A stretch of 11,071 nt of DNA from an uncultured Clostridia bacterium (GCA_944384475.1 CALWTN010000061.1:1-11071), one strand, 5' to 3'. Shown: positions 1 to 6,908, counted from the stretch's first letter. A program made the numbers and translations. The notes: generated from the letters alone by a model not told the origin.

Positions 1-818
1 GCCGTGATGATGGGCGGATTCGTCGCTTTGATGTCGTTTATCAATTCCAACTTTTCTCCCTGAGACGTCCCTCCGCCTTGCGAGCCTTGGTTTGAGCCTT
101 GCGATGCACTTGATGCGCCAGCCCCAGAAGATGGCATCTCCTCTTGCGAGCCGCCTCCACTTTGTCCCTCCTCGGTTTGCAGCGGCTTGTCAATCGGTAT
201 GCCGTCACTTTCACCTTTACGAAGAGGCATAAAACTTATCAGCGAGGTTTCGGTTGGCGAATAATATCCCTGCAAAAATGAGTTTATAGACGTGTCGTTC
301 CAATAAACATAGTTGGAGTTAAAAAATGTGAGTTCTTCAAGATTTAAATCTGCTTCAGAATCCAATTCTTTGACAAATTCCATAAAAGTTTTGGTGGGAA
401 CGTTTGTGCCAATCAAAATACAACTCTGCGGCAAAGATGCCACCCTAACGAGGTAATTTAACGCTGGAGCAATATCCTCATTTAGCAAATTTTCACTCAC
501 AATGGCAGTGTGAGTATGAAACAGCGAAACAGTTTTTCCAAGTTGCAAACCCGCCTTTGTAAGTGCCTCACTCAATGTCGCTCCTGTGCTTGTAAAAATT
601 TCGTATCTCTCGGTGTAAGACTGATTTGGATATGACAGAAATGTGAGAAGGGTTACTTCATATTCGTTTTCTTGTTTGTCAAGGCCAATTGCCGTTACAA
701 TGGCGTTGGAAACGCTTTCCGCTGGCGCAATGATTGCCGCTGGGAAAAAGAAAAATGCAATAAAAATTAAAGCAAGCAGCATTGGAGTTGCTTTAATTGT
801 TTTAAAAAACCTTCTCAT
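1..818 (-). CDS. gerAC: Spore germination protein, Ger(x)C family (gerAC), 3' end cut by window edge
   Basis: This is the third subunit of a GerA-type germinant receptor, which normally sits on the outer face of the spore inner membrane as a lipoprotein. The first 272 codons are visible, with no stop before base 1. The start ATG (818-816) overlaps the gerAB stop in ATGA and has AGGAGG five bases upstream. Residues 1-32 are a hydrophobic signal/anchor. Residues 38-60 (NAIVTAIGLDK then YEVTLLTF) match the family's N-terminal strand pattern, and residues 76-150 fit the first domain (STGATLSEAL, then a conserved AIVSENLL stretch). TSINSFLQGYYSPTETSL near 177-193 resembles the family's 'LNDFL..LLSP' segment. 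Two things are odd. There is no lipobox cysteine after the signal segment, the only Cys being about residue 133. Residues 214-254 form a Gly/Ser/Gln-rich linker. The family call is confident; the receptor's germinant is unknown. Confidence 0.9.
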   Translation of the reverse strand, partial: MRRFFKTIKATPMLLALIFIAFFFFPAAIIAPAESVSNAIVTAIGLDKQENEYEVTLLTFLSYPNQSYTERYEIFTSTGATLSEALTKAGLQLGKTVSLFHTHTAIVSENLLNEDIAPALNYLVRVASLPQSCILIGTNVPTKTFMEFVKELDSEADLNLEELTFFNSNYVYWNDTSINSFLQGYYSPTETSLISFMPLRKGESDGIPIDKPLQTEEGQSGGGSQEEMPSSGAGASSASQGSNQGSQGGGTSQGEKLELINDIKATNPPIIT

Positions 819-1891
819 TGCTGCCTCCTATGCGAAAACTTTATAAAACACAGCACCAAGATTGGCAAAATCAAATGCAAAACAATGGCAAAATATCCCA
901 TAACGTTCATTCCAAGATTTATCACGGTTAAATAATTTACCAACGACGAGGCGACAACGGCAATAAAAACCGCATCAAAAACAACGATTGTGTAAACAAT
1001 GGATAACTTAGAAAATAATTTCATAAAGCACTCGCAAAGAGCATAACAATAGATGCTCAGTTGCAAAAATGACAAAAACATAACCGTAACTATTGCAATA
1101 ATGTCCAGCCTGCCCAAATCGATAAACCTGTATGAAAAAGTGATAATATCCGAAATTGCGTTTTTATGAATAAACGATGTCTGCCCAAAAATGCTGTAAA
1201 ACATGAAATAGATTAAAATTAAAATTACAACGCTGGCGCCTATATATTTAAAAAACTTTGTTTCATCTTTTTTCTTAAATTCAATTTTATCCATAAGCAC
1301 AAACAACACAAGCATATCTCCAAAACAAAACAAATTGGAAAATAAGCCTTTAAAATATTGCGCAGGCGGACTGTCAAAAAACAGCGGAAATCTATCAAAA
1401 TTGGCAAAAGAAAGCAATATTATAAAAAACATACAGCCAATTATGAAAAAATAAAAAAATTCAGCGCCTCTGCCGATAGGTCTGATGCCTCGCAAAACGG
1501 AAGAGTTCATCACAACTAAAAATGCAAATAAAAATAGATAATACGCCACATCAATATACACCTGCACATGAAAATACATGTAAGAAATGTTAAATAACAG
1601 CATAATTTTGAAAAAAAAGTAAATTAAAAGCAGGCTGTAAAAAATTTTAGCCCCAACAATTCCTATATATTTTTTTATCACGTCATAAAAAGATAGATTA
1701 GGATGCGCCGTTTTTATATTAAAAAACAAAGCCAGCAAACATAATTCAACGCCTAATAAAATAATCAGAATAAAAAATCCATCCGCCTTTGAATTTTCAT
1801 AAAGCAGTGACGGCAAAACTAAAATTTTGTTGGCAAATAAAAGCAGTGATGCTAAAATTGCGCCTTGCCTTGAAGATAACGTCTGTTTCAT
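815..1891 (-). CDS. gerAB: Spore germination permease, GerAB/APC superfamily
   Basis: A 358-residue, very hydrophobic polytopic protein with about ten membrane helices. It is the GerB-type subunit of germinant receptors, which belongs to the amino acid-polyamine-organocation transporter superfamily and is thought to bind the germinant in the spore inner membrane. The length is typical of the family (about 360). Family-like segments are the N-terminal SSRQGAILASLLL (residues 6-18), RGIRPIGRGAEFFYFF near 134-149, and the helix after RFIDLGRLDIIAIVTV (255-270). The start ATG overlaps the last codon and stop of gerAA (ATGA), with a modest GAGG about five bases upstream. The stop overlaps gerAC in the same way, so the three genes should be co-transcribed and translationally coupled. 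Nothing in the sequence identifies the ligand. Confidence 0.93.
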   Translation of the reverse strand: MKQTLSSRQGAILASLLLFANKILVLPSLLYENSKADGFFILIILLGVELCLLALFFNIKTAHPNLSFYDVIKKYIGIVGAKIFYSLLLIYFFFKIMLLFNISYMYFHVQVYIDVAYYLFLFAFLVVMNSSVLRGIRPIGRGAEFFYFFIIGCMFFIILLSFANFDRFPLFFDSPPAQYFKGLFSNLFCFGDMLVLFVLMDKIEFKKKDETKFFKYIGASVVILILIYFMFYSIFGQTSFIHKNAISDIITFSYRFIDLGRLDIIAIVTVMFLSFLQLSIYCYALCECFMKLFSKLSIVYTIVVFDAVFIAVVASSLVNYLTVINLGMNVMGYFAIVLHLILPILVLCFIKFSHRRQQ

Positions 1892-3312
1892 TTTTGCCTC
1901 GTTTTGTTGGCATTTTTAAACGATTGCGGCCGCATTTTCATGCTGTTTGTCGGTTTCATAAAAACGCCGTCTTCAAGATCAGGAAAAACTCTTGGCGCAT
2001 AAGGCGCAAGATATGGCGCACCGTAAGAATCCAAAGATGCCAAATAAATTACAAGATAGACAAGAAAGCCAATTATTCCAATCAAACCAACCGAGCCACC
2101 GATAAAAAGAAATAAATATTGCAAAATTGTAAGCTGATACGCTTGTTCTGGCACGGTGTATAATGCAATTTTAGCGAGTGCGACAATAATAACACCGGGT
2201 GGCGAAATTAACCCCGCCTTAACGCCCGTATCGCCCAAGATTAACGCACCCACAATGCTGGTTGCCAGCCCCAAATAACTTGGCAACCTAAGCGAAACCT
2301 CATACAAAATTTGAAACAACAAACTTATAAACAACATCTCCAAAAAAGGCGTGAAAGGCAGTCCTTTGGTTGTGTTTGTGATCGTAATTAAAAATTTAAT
2401 GGGTATGATGTTTTGATGAAAAACCCTAAGAGCAATATATATCCCCGGAATAACAACAGCAATTAAAATACCCAAAAGCCTTACAACTCTGATAAAGGAG
2501 GAATATATGTAACTGTTGTAGTAGTCATTGCTCGCCTGAACCTCTTCAAAGAATAAAAATGGCAACGTAAGCACGATTGGCGAGCCATCAATGATCATTG
2601 CCACTCTTCCTTCCAACATTTTTGCAGCAACTATATCAGGCTTTTCCATGCTGCCAACCTGTTTAAAGAGCGAGCGTGGATGTTTTTCCAAATGTTTAAT
2701 AATATAATGCGAGTCAATAATCCCATCCGTATCAATACTTTTGAGTTTTTCTATAATTTCATTTACAACTTCTTTGCTTGCGATTCCTTTAAGAAAGGCT
2801 ATTGTTATTCTTGTGTTGGAATATCTGCCCACAAAAACATCTTTCAAAACCAAATTTTTGTTGTAAAATCTTCTTCTAATAAGCGTTATGTTTGTTCGGA
2901 TATCCTCGGTAAACCCCTCCCTAGGGCCTTGTATAACAAAAGAAGTTGGTGGCTCGGAAGGAATTCGGGCTGGATATTTTAAAATATCGACTGCAAGCAA
3001 TTTTTCTTCGCCTGAAATAATAAGCACCACATTGCCAAGCAAAATTTTATCAGCCGCCTGCTCCATTTCAACCTCTGCCACGTCTGCCGTTTTAATTATC
3101 TCTGTGGCAAGCAACTGCAAAGAAATTTGCTCACTATCTGCAATAGGTTTGCAAATGCCATCGACAAACAATGCATTGTCAATCATGCTTTTTATATAAA
3201 CCATGCCAACACAAGCGCTGCCTTTTTCAACCAATCGGCTTCCGACATCGCTGGAAGAATTAAGTTGTTTTTTTAAACTTTGAATACGTTGTTTTACATC
3301 AGAAAAAAACAT
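1888..3312 (-). CDS. gerAA: Spore germination protein GerAA family
   Basis: A 474-residue protein of normal length for the GerA family, the A subunit of nutrient germinant receptors. Residues 1-235 are the cytoplasmic N-terminal domain, with the family block PPTSFVIQGPREGFTEDIRT (121-140) followed by NITLIRRRF. EGRVAMIIDGSPIVLTLP (234-251) leads into the membrane part (about 250-425). Landmarks there include DYYNSYIYSSFIRVVRLLG, TKGLPFTPFLEML (315-327), SIVGALILGDTGVKAGLISP (352-371) and the C-terminal signature SYGAPYLAPYAP (429-440). A basic tail ends the protein. The ATG at 3312-3310 was chosen because it gives the expected short basic N-terminus before SSDVGSRLVEKG; a GGTGG stretch just upstream would serve as a tightly spaced ribosome-binding site. 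It is first in the operon and directly follows a candidate sigma-G promoter. The start codon lies inside a hairpin (see the separate entries). Confidence 0.95.
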   Translation of the reverse strand: MFFSDVKQRIQSLKKQLNSSSDVGSRLVEKGSACVGMVYIKSMIDNALFVDGICKPIADSEQISLQLLATEIIKTADVAEVEMEQAADKILLGNVVLIISGEEKLLAVDILKYPARIPSEPPTSFVIQGPREGFTEDIRTNITLIRRRFYNKNLVLKDVFVGRYSNTRITIAFLKGIASKEVVNEIIEKLKSIDTDGIIDSHYIIKHLEKHPRSLFKQVGSMEKPDIVAAKMLEGRVAMIIDGSPIVLTLPFLFFEEVQASNDYYNSYIYSSFIRVVRLLGILIAVVIPGIYIALRVFHQNIIPIKFLITITNTTKGLPFTPFLEMLFISLLFQILYEVSLRLPSYLGLATSIVGALILGDTGVKAGLISPPGVIIVALAKIALYTVPEQAYQLTILQYLFLFIGGSVGLIGIIGFLVYLVIYLASLDSYGAPYLAPYAPRVFPDLEDGVFMKPTNSMKMRPQSFKNANKTRQK

Positions 3313-3338
3313 ACCACCTTCCCTTTGAAGGTAGTATG
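3303..3338 (-). terminator. Hairpin plus T7 run overlapping the gerAA start codon
   Basis: Read on the minus strand, CATACTACCTTC (3338-3327), loop AAAGG, then GAAGGTGGTATG (3321-3310) form a 12-bp stem in RNA with one G-U pair. Seven T follow (3309-3303). This looks like an intrinsic terminator for transcripts from the upstream 3362-4261 gene. The 3' arm contains the gerAA ribosome-binding site and ATG, and the 5' arm contains the candidate sigma-G -10 element. A transcript starting near 3325 would lack the 5' arm and could not form the stem. Confidence 0.65.
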
Positions 3339-3360
3339 CATAAAATAATTTTTGTTATAC
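3332..3360 (-). promoter_or_regulatory. Candidate sigma-G (forespore) promoter of the ger operon
   Basis: On the minus strand GTATA (3360-3356) and CATACTA (3338-3332) are separated by 17 bases. These match the sigma-G consensus I remember from Bacillus subtilis: -35 GHATR and -10 CATNHTA, spaced about 18. The B. subtilis gerA operon is known to be sigma-G dependent. The predicted transcript start is near 3325, giving a leader of only about 13 bases that contains GGAAGGTGGT before the gerAA ATG. The -35 element lies immediately after the stop codon of the upstream gene. Confidence 0.6.
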
Positions 3361-3361
3361 T

Positions 3362-4261
3362 TTAAAATGGCATAGAAACCAAAGTTGGCTCGCCCGAATA
3401 GGTGTTGAAATCATTGCCAAGCGGTTTTACTGTTATTTCTACGCCCGGTTTAAAGATCTGGTTTACTGAAAAGGTTATTTCAAATTTACCATCATATTCT
3501 TCAATCGTTAAATTTTGTTGTGTCACAGTGAAAACTTCTTCTCCCACAACAAGTTCAACCCCGTCAATTTTTTCGGGTGAAATTATATGCAAAGTGTATG
3601 TTTGATCGATAAAAGCCTCTTCAAACGCCGCAATATTATGAATAACCATGCTTTCAATCACATTGGAAGGGTTGCTTTCAAAAAAGAAAGATTGATTGGA
3701 ATTGCTTGTCACATAAACCTTTCTTTCGCCACCTTTAATTTGAGTTAAATCAAAAGAGGTTTGTTCTACCTTAATTTTAACAAGTTCTTCGGCATCGTAA
3801 TAATAAAGATTGTAATAATCTGCGCCCTGCACGCTCTCCCAAGACAAAACATTTTGCTCGCTCACGTTTACAGTTGGCGCTTGCAACCTGATGGTTGGTG
3901 TGTAAATTATTGCCTTGCTGTATTCTCCGTCCAAAATGCCCGTTGGCTCTACTAAACAAAAGGATATCTGATAATCAGTCCCAAAACTTAACTCTCCCGA
4001 CCAAAGCAAATTTGTTATATCAAACTGACTGGAAACACTGTCAAAAACCTTCTCTTCTTCGCCGTTGACAAACTTAAACTTGTAAGTGCGCTCCTCCACT
4101 GGCTCTACACAAACGTAAATTTGAGACCCCTGCGTTTTGATCTGCAAACCCTCGGCTGGTTTTGGTTTATACAAATAAACAAGCAAAAGGCTGACAACCG
4201 AAAGTATGATTGCCACGCTTACAACACTTACGCTTATGATTATTTTTTTTGTTTTTGACAC
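3362..4261 (-). CDS. Membrane-anchored extracellular protein with fibronectin-III-like domain
   Basis: Unrecognised protein of 299 residues from the chosen GTG start. Residues 1-6 are basic (MSKTKK) and 7-31 form one hydrophobic anchor, followed by KPKPAEG and a beta-rich exterior. Residues 127-204 resemble a fibronectin type III fold: APTVNVSEQNVLSWESVQGADYYNLYYY, then a terminal strand. Beta-rich segments lie on either side (about 38-122 and 210-299). The frame stays open to a TTG at 4327 and an ATG at 4279. Both lie upstream of the expected transcript start of the best promoter, neither has a Shine-Dalgarno sequence, and the TTG would overlap the divergent promoter. The GTG lies exactly six bases after TATAAT, so it would be leaderless. 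The gene precedes the ger operon on the same strand but is separated from it by a terminator-like hairpin. A role in the spore or cell surface is guesswork. Confidence 0.75.
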   Translation of the reverse strand: MSKTKKIIISVSVVSVAIILSVVSLLLVYLYKPKPAEGLQIKTQGSQIYVCVEPVEERTYKFKFVNGEEEKVFDSVSSQFDITNLLWSGELSFGTDYQISFCLVEPTGILDGEYSKAIIYTPTIRLQAPTVNVSEQNVLSWESVQGADYYNLYYYDAEELVKIKVEQTSFDLTQIKGGERKVYVTSNSNQSFFFESNPSNVIESMVIHNIAAFEEAFIDQTYTLHIISPEKIDGVELVVGEEVFTVTQQNLTIEEYDGKFEITFSVNQIFKPGVEITVKPLGNDFNTYSGEPTLVSMPF

Positions 4262-4267
4262 AATAGT

Positions 4268-4296
4268 ATTATACAACATTCGCAAAATGTTAACAA
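4268..4296 (-). promoter_or_regulatory. Sigma-A type promoter for the 3362-4261 gene
   Basis: On the minus strand TTGTTA (4296-4291), a 17-base spacer and a perfect TATAAT (4273-4268) are seen. Six bases separate TATAAT from the in-frame GTG at 4261, so the predicted +1 coincides with the start codon. Confidence 0.6.
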
Positions 4297-4320
4297 ATAA
4301 ATTTAATTTAATTTTTAATA

Positions 4321-4349
4321 TTGACAAAATTTAATTACTGTGCTAAAAT
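4321..4349 (+). promoter_or_regulatory. Sigma-A promoter for the 4373-4894 gene
   Basis: TTGACA (4321-4326), a 17-base spacer and TAAAAT (4344-4349) preceded by TGC, an extended -10. Transcription should begin near 4356, just before the GGAGGG ribosome-binding site at 4363-4368. Confidence 0.75.
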
Positions 4350-4372
4350 AAAGACATAAATTGGAGGGAATT

Positions 4373-4894
4373 ATGATCGATTTTAATTTATTATCACCTT
4401 TTCAAATTACAACTTTTGTTCTGGGAATTGTTTTCTCAATCTTATCAATAGCGATGATCTTCTTCACATTGCGCCATGAAAATGGATATAGAAACACATT
4501 TTTAAAGGTGTTGTTTACAATCATCCTGCCTATGGTGACATTCATCATGTGGTTTGCTTGTTCGTTTGCAGCATACGGAATCTTCAAATCAAGCGAACTT
4601 TACATTATGTTGCTTTCAATCGCTTGTGGCGCAGCAGTTTCAGGATTGGCATTTCTTGTTGCATGGCTTATCAATAAATACGCAGTTAAGAAAACCACTG
4701 TTGACAGCAAAATTGAAATCTATGCAGTAAACAAAATTGTTAAATCTGACAAAACAAAAGAAGACAAGAAAGAAGACAAGAAAGAAGACAAGAAAGAAAA
4801 CAAGAAAGAAGATAAGAAAGAAGACAAAAAAGAAGATAAGAAAGAAATAGAAGAAACCAACCAAAACAAAGAACAAAACACAAAGAAAAAATAG
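4373..4894 (+). CDS. Three-helix membrane protein with lysine/glutamate repeat tail
   Basis: Unrecognised 173-residue protein. Three hydrophobic segments (about 10-33, 44-71 and 76-101) are followed by a highly charged C-terminal tail. From residue 129 the tail is seven copies of KEDK (one reads KENK), then IEETNQNKEQNTKKK. The reading frame is open from a TTG at 4361, but that codon lies inside the ribosome-binding site. ATG 4373 has GGAGG five bases upstream and is the clear start. The gene has its own extended -10 promoter and its own terminator, so it is monocistronic. It is divergent from the FN3-like gene and convergent with the paralogous exoprotein pair. The tail is probably cytoplasmic by the positive-inside rule. 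It could contact an acidic or nucleic-acid partner, but this is not shown by sequence. Confidence 0.8.
   Translation: MIDFNLLSPFQITTFVLGIVFSILSIAMIFFTLRHENGYRNTFLKVLFTIILPMVTFIMWFACSFAAYGIFKSSELYIMLLSIACGAAVSGLAFLVAWLINKYAVKKTTVDSKIEIYAVNKIVKSDKTKEDKKEDKKEDKKENKKEDKKEDKKEDKKEIEETNQNKEQNTKKK
4757..4840 (+). repeat. In-frame 12-base tandem repeat, seven copies, encoding KEDK
   Basis: The unit AAAGAAGACAAG repeats seven times with few substitutions (GAAAAC in copy 4, GATAAG in copies 5 and 7, a final A in copy 6). A degenerate eighth unit follows (4841-4852). All changes are silent or conservative except Asp to Asn in copy 4. Unit length keeps the frame, so copy number could vary by slippage without disrupting the gene. 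Confidence 0.95.
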
Positions 4895-4913
4895 TCTAGC
4901 GACTATTTTTTTT
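4886..4913. terminator. Bidirectional intrinsic terminator between convergent genes
   Basis: AAAAAATAGTC (4886-4896), loop TAGC, and GACTATTTTTT (4901-4911) make an 11-bp stem with a T-run to 4913 on the plus strand and A-run/T-run symmetry on the minus strand. The TAG stop of the plus-strand gene lies within the left arm, and the TAA stop of the minus-strand gene (4914-4912) abuts the right arm. Confidence 0.8.
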
Positions 4914-5904
4914 ATTTTGTGTAACTAAGATATGGCTTTTTAACCTCAACCTCTTTATTCATTGAGGTGAAAGTTTGATTAAATGTTGCCTTAGAGTTTA
5001 TTGTAATTCCACCAGGAACAGAATCTGTATAACTGGTGAAACTTTCTTCTCTAATCATTCTTTTTAAGTTTCCGGTGTTCTTTGCAATCACAAAGGTATA
5101 ATTATATTCCGTATAAGTGCAAACTGGCAAAGTGCCATTCTTTTTGTAATACCAATCAAATTCTTCTGGTAGCATATCAACGTTATATGAAATTTTAACG
5201 GTTATAAAATTTTTATTGCTTCTTGTGTCATAACTTTTTACAGTGGCTGTTTTTTTGCTTATTTCAAAAGGAAATTCAAGCGATTGCACATAAACCAATT
5301 TTTCCAAACCTTGTTGCACTGAATAGGTTTTCTTATACCCTGAATCAGCATTAAGGTTATACGTTCTAGCGTCAAAATTGTAATCTTCTGTGCCTACAAC
5401 TATAATACTGTCAGCATCTTTATCAACATTAACCGCCCTATACTCTTCCATCACCAAGTTGTTGGACACCAAAAGCGGTTCTACCAATGGATCGGCATTT
5501 GTATAGTAAAAATATGCCTCTTCCATACTTTGTCCACCACAGCGATAGGTGTTTCCAATCATATACTGCGTTACGCCAACCTTTGCACCAGCATATATGC
5601 CTGTGTTAGAAACGATAAACTCAAAAGAAGCTGCGCAGCCTTTGCCATTATTTAAAATGTTTAAGGAATAATTAATTAAATCAATAGGGTCGGTTGGCAA
5701 GCCTTCCTCTTCGTCATCAACCCCTGGAATGTCAGTTGGCTGATCAGGTTCTTCATCAGGAATTAGGTCTTCTGTGGGGTCAGAAATTGGTGGATTTATG
5801 TTAGCGGAAGTTGGAGTTACAAAAAAACTTACCCCTATATACGAGCCAAACAGCAACACCAACGTGCACATTAACAAGTAATATCTAACCTTTTTGAATT
5901 TCAT
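4912..5904 (-). CDS. Membrane-anchored exoprotein, paralogue of its upstream neighbour
   Basis: Unrecognised 330-residue protein. A short basic start (MKFKKVRYY) and one hydrophobic segment (about 9-29) anchor or export it. An acidic, proline-rich linker follows (31-71, including PDEEPDQPTD and DDEEEG). The remaining 260 residues look like a secreted beta-rich domain containing LPTDPIDLINYSLNILNNGKG, TRSNKNFITVKI, YTFVIAKNTGNLKRMIREESFT and a closing SMNKEV. The same blocks occur in the same order in the 5928-6893 protein, so the two are tandem duplicates that have diverged strongly. It is second in the operon, 23 bases after its paralogue, with only a weak GGGG-containing ribosome-binding site. 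It has a Cys pair near 90 and 122 and another Cys in the C-terminal half that the paralogue lacks. No enzyme motif is visible. An adhesin, envelope or spore-surface role is possible but unsupported. Confidence 0.8.
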   Translation of the reverse strand: MKFKKVRYYLLMCTLVLLFGSYIGVSFFVTPTSANINPPISDPTEDLIPDEEPDQPTDIPGVDDEEEGLPTDPIDLINYSLNILNNGKGCAASFEFIVSNTGIYAGAKVGVTQYMIGNTYRCGGQSMEEAYFYYTNADPLVEPLLVSNNLVMEEYRAVNVDKDADSIIVVGTEDYNFDARTYNLNADSGYKKTYSVQQGLEKLVYVQSLEFPFEISKKTATVKSYDTRSNKNFITVKISYNVDMLPEEFDWYYKKNGTLPVCTYTEYNYTFVIAKNTGNLKRMIREESFTSYTDSVPGGITINSKATFNQTFTSMNKEVEVKKPYLSYTK

Positions 5905-5927
5905 CTAAACCCCAATTTCTTTTGTTT

Positions 5928-6893
5928 TTATAAAGAATCTGCAAGCACAATTTGTTTGTTCATGTTTTGGAATGACTGAGTAACGCTCACATTGCTTGTC
6001 ACACCTACACTGCCCAACACTGGAACGTTGACTGCGGTTGCAGTAAATGTTTCATTTCTTTGTATTTTAGTGATATATCCATTATTTTTGTTGATTGTAA
6101 ACTTAATTTCAAGATATGAATAATTGATATCTTTCATCTGCCCCGTGCTGGCAAAAAAGTCAATAAAATTATCTGACAATGATGAAAAATCGGTAACTTT
6201 AACTGTGATGATTCTCACATTTTTATTTCTTGTGTTGTCTTGTGTGATATTTACATTTCTTTTTGTAATTTTAATTGGAAAACCTTGCCCCTGCAAAATT
6301 TTGAACTCTGACAAAGCGTCAGCGGTTGCAACAGTTTCGTTTCTATACGCATTTGCAATGTTGTATGTTTGAGCTAAGGCATCATAATCATTTGTAAAAG
6401 CAACCTGAGTTGTGCCAGCCGTTTCGTTTACATAAAAACCTTTGAAGAAATTTGCCACCATGCCAGCAGCTGGGCCGCTTGCGTTTGAATGATAGTAATT
6501 CTCTTCAACAGAAACTTTTTCACCTTTTGAGTTGACGCCCTTTGAAACCTTGCCATCAACACATTGGATTGCGGTTACGCCCACTGCCTCGTTGTTTATA
6601 GTCGTGCTAATTGTGCTGGTGTAGCCATTTCCCGAATTGATTATGTCTAAACCATATTGAATAAGTTCTATGGCATCGGTTGGGATTTCTACGTCCGCAG
6701 GAGGCTCTTCGTTATTGCCATCCTCCTCGATGTTGTCGTCTATTATTATATCATCGTCTTCCTCGCCCTGAGAAGCGCCATCATTGATGCCCAAAGGCGC
6801 TGGAGCGAATAAGAAATTCATGCCTATATAACAACATATAAGGGCAACCAAACCTATAACAAGTAAATTATATCTTAATTTTTTAAAACTCAT
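5928..6893 (-). CDS. Membrane-anchored exoprotein, first of the paralogous pair
   Basis: Unrecognised 321-residue protein built like its downstream neighbour: basic start MSFKKLRYN, one hydrophobic segment (about 9-30), a strongly acidic linker (38-68, with EEDDDIIIDDN), then a beta-rich exterior. Shared landmarks are IPTDAIELIQYGLDIINSGNG at about 70-90, EENYYHSNA, DALAQTYNIANAY, GFPIKITKR, TRNKNVRIITVKV, IKFTINKNNGYITKIQRNETFTA and NMNKQIV. The acidic linker begins at the same residue position in both proteins. The ATG at 6893 has only a poor ribosome-binding site (GTGAG). A promoter 40-70 bases upstream and an inverted repeat in the leader suggest its own control, although no clear terminator separates it from leuS upstream. 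Function unknown. Confidence 0.8.
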   Translation of the reverse strand: MSFKKLRYNLLVIGLVALICCYIGMNFLFAPAPLGINDGASQGEEDDDIIIDDNIEEDGNNEEPPADVEIPTDAIELIQYGLDIINSGNGYTSTISTTINNEAVGVTAIQCVDGKVSKGVNSKGEKVSVEENYYHSNASGPAAGMVANFFKGFYVNETAGTTQVAFTNDYDALAQTYNIANAYRNETVATADALSEFKILQGQGFPIKITKRNVNITQDNTRNKNVRIITVKVTDFSSLSDNFIDFFASTGQMKDINYSYLEIKFTINKNNGYITKIQRNETFTATAVNVPVLGSVGVTSNVSVTQSFQNMNKQIVLADSL

Positions 6894-6908
6894 TTTTAAC
6901 TCACTATT

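Noticed and set aside
643..846. Small plus-strand frames opposite gerAC and gerAA (643-846, 1789-2115, 2680-3199)
   Set aside because: They are antisense to family-typical germination genes and lack ribosome-binding sites.
4757..4852. Short tandem repeat considered as a CRISPR array or iteron set
   Set aside because: The 12-base units have no spacers, lie in frame within a coding region and encode KEDK; it is a coding repeat.
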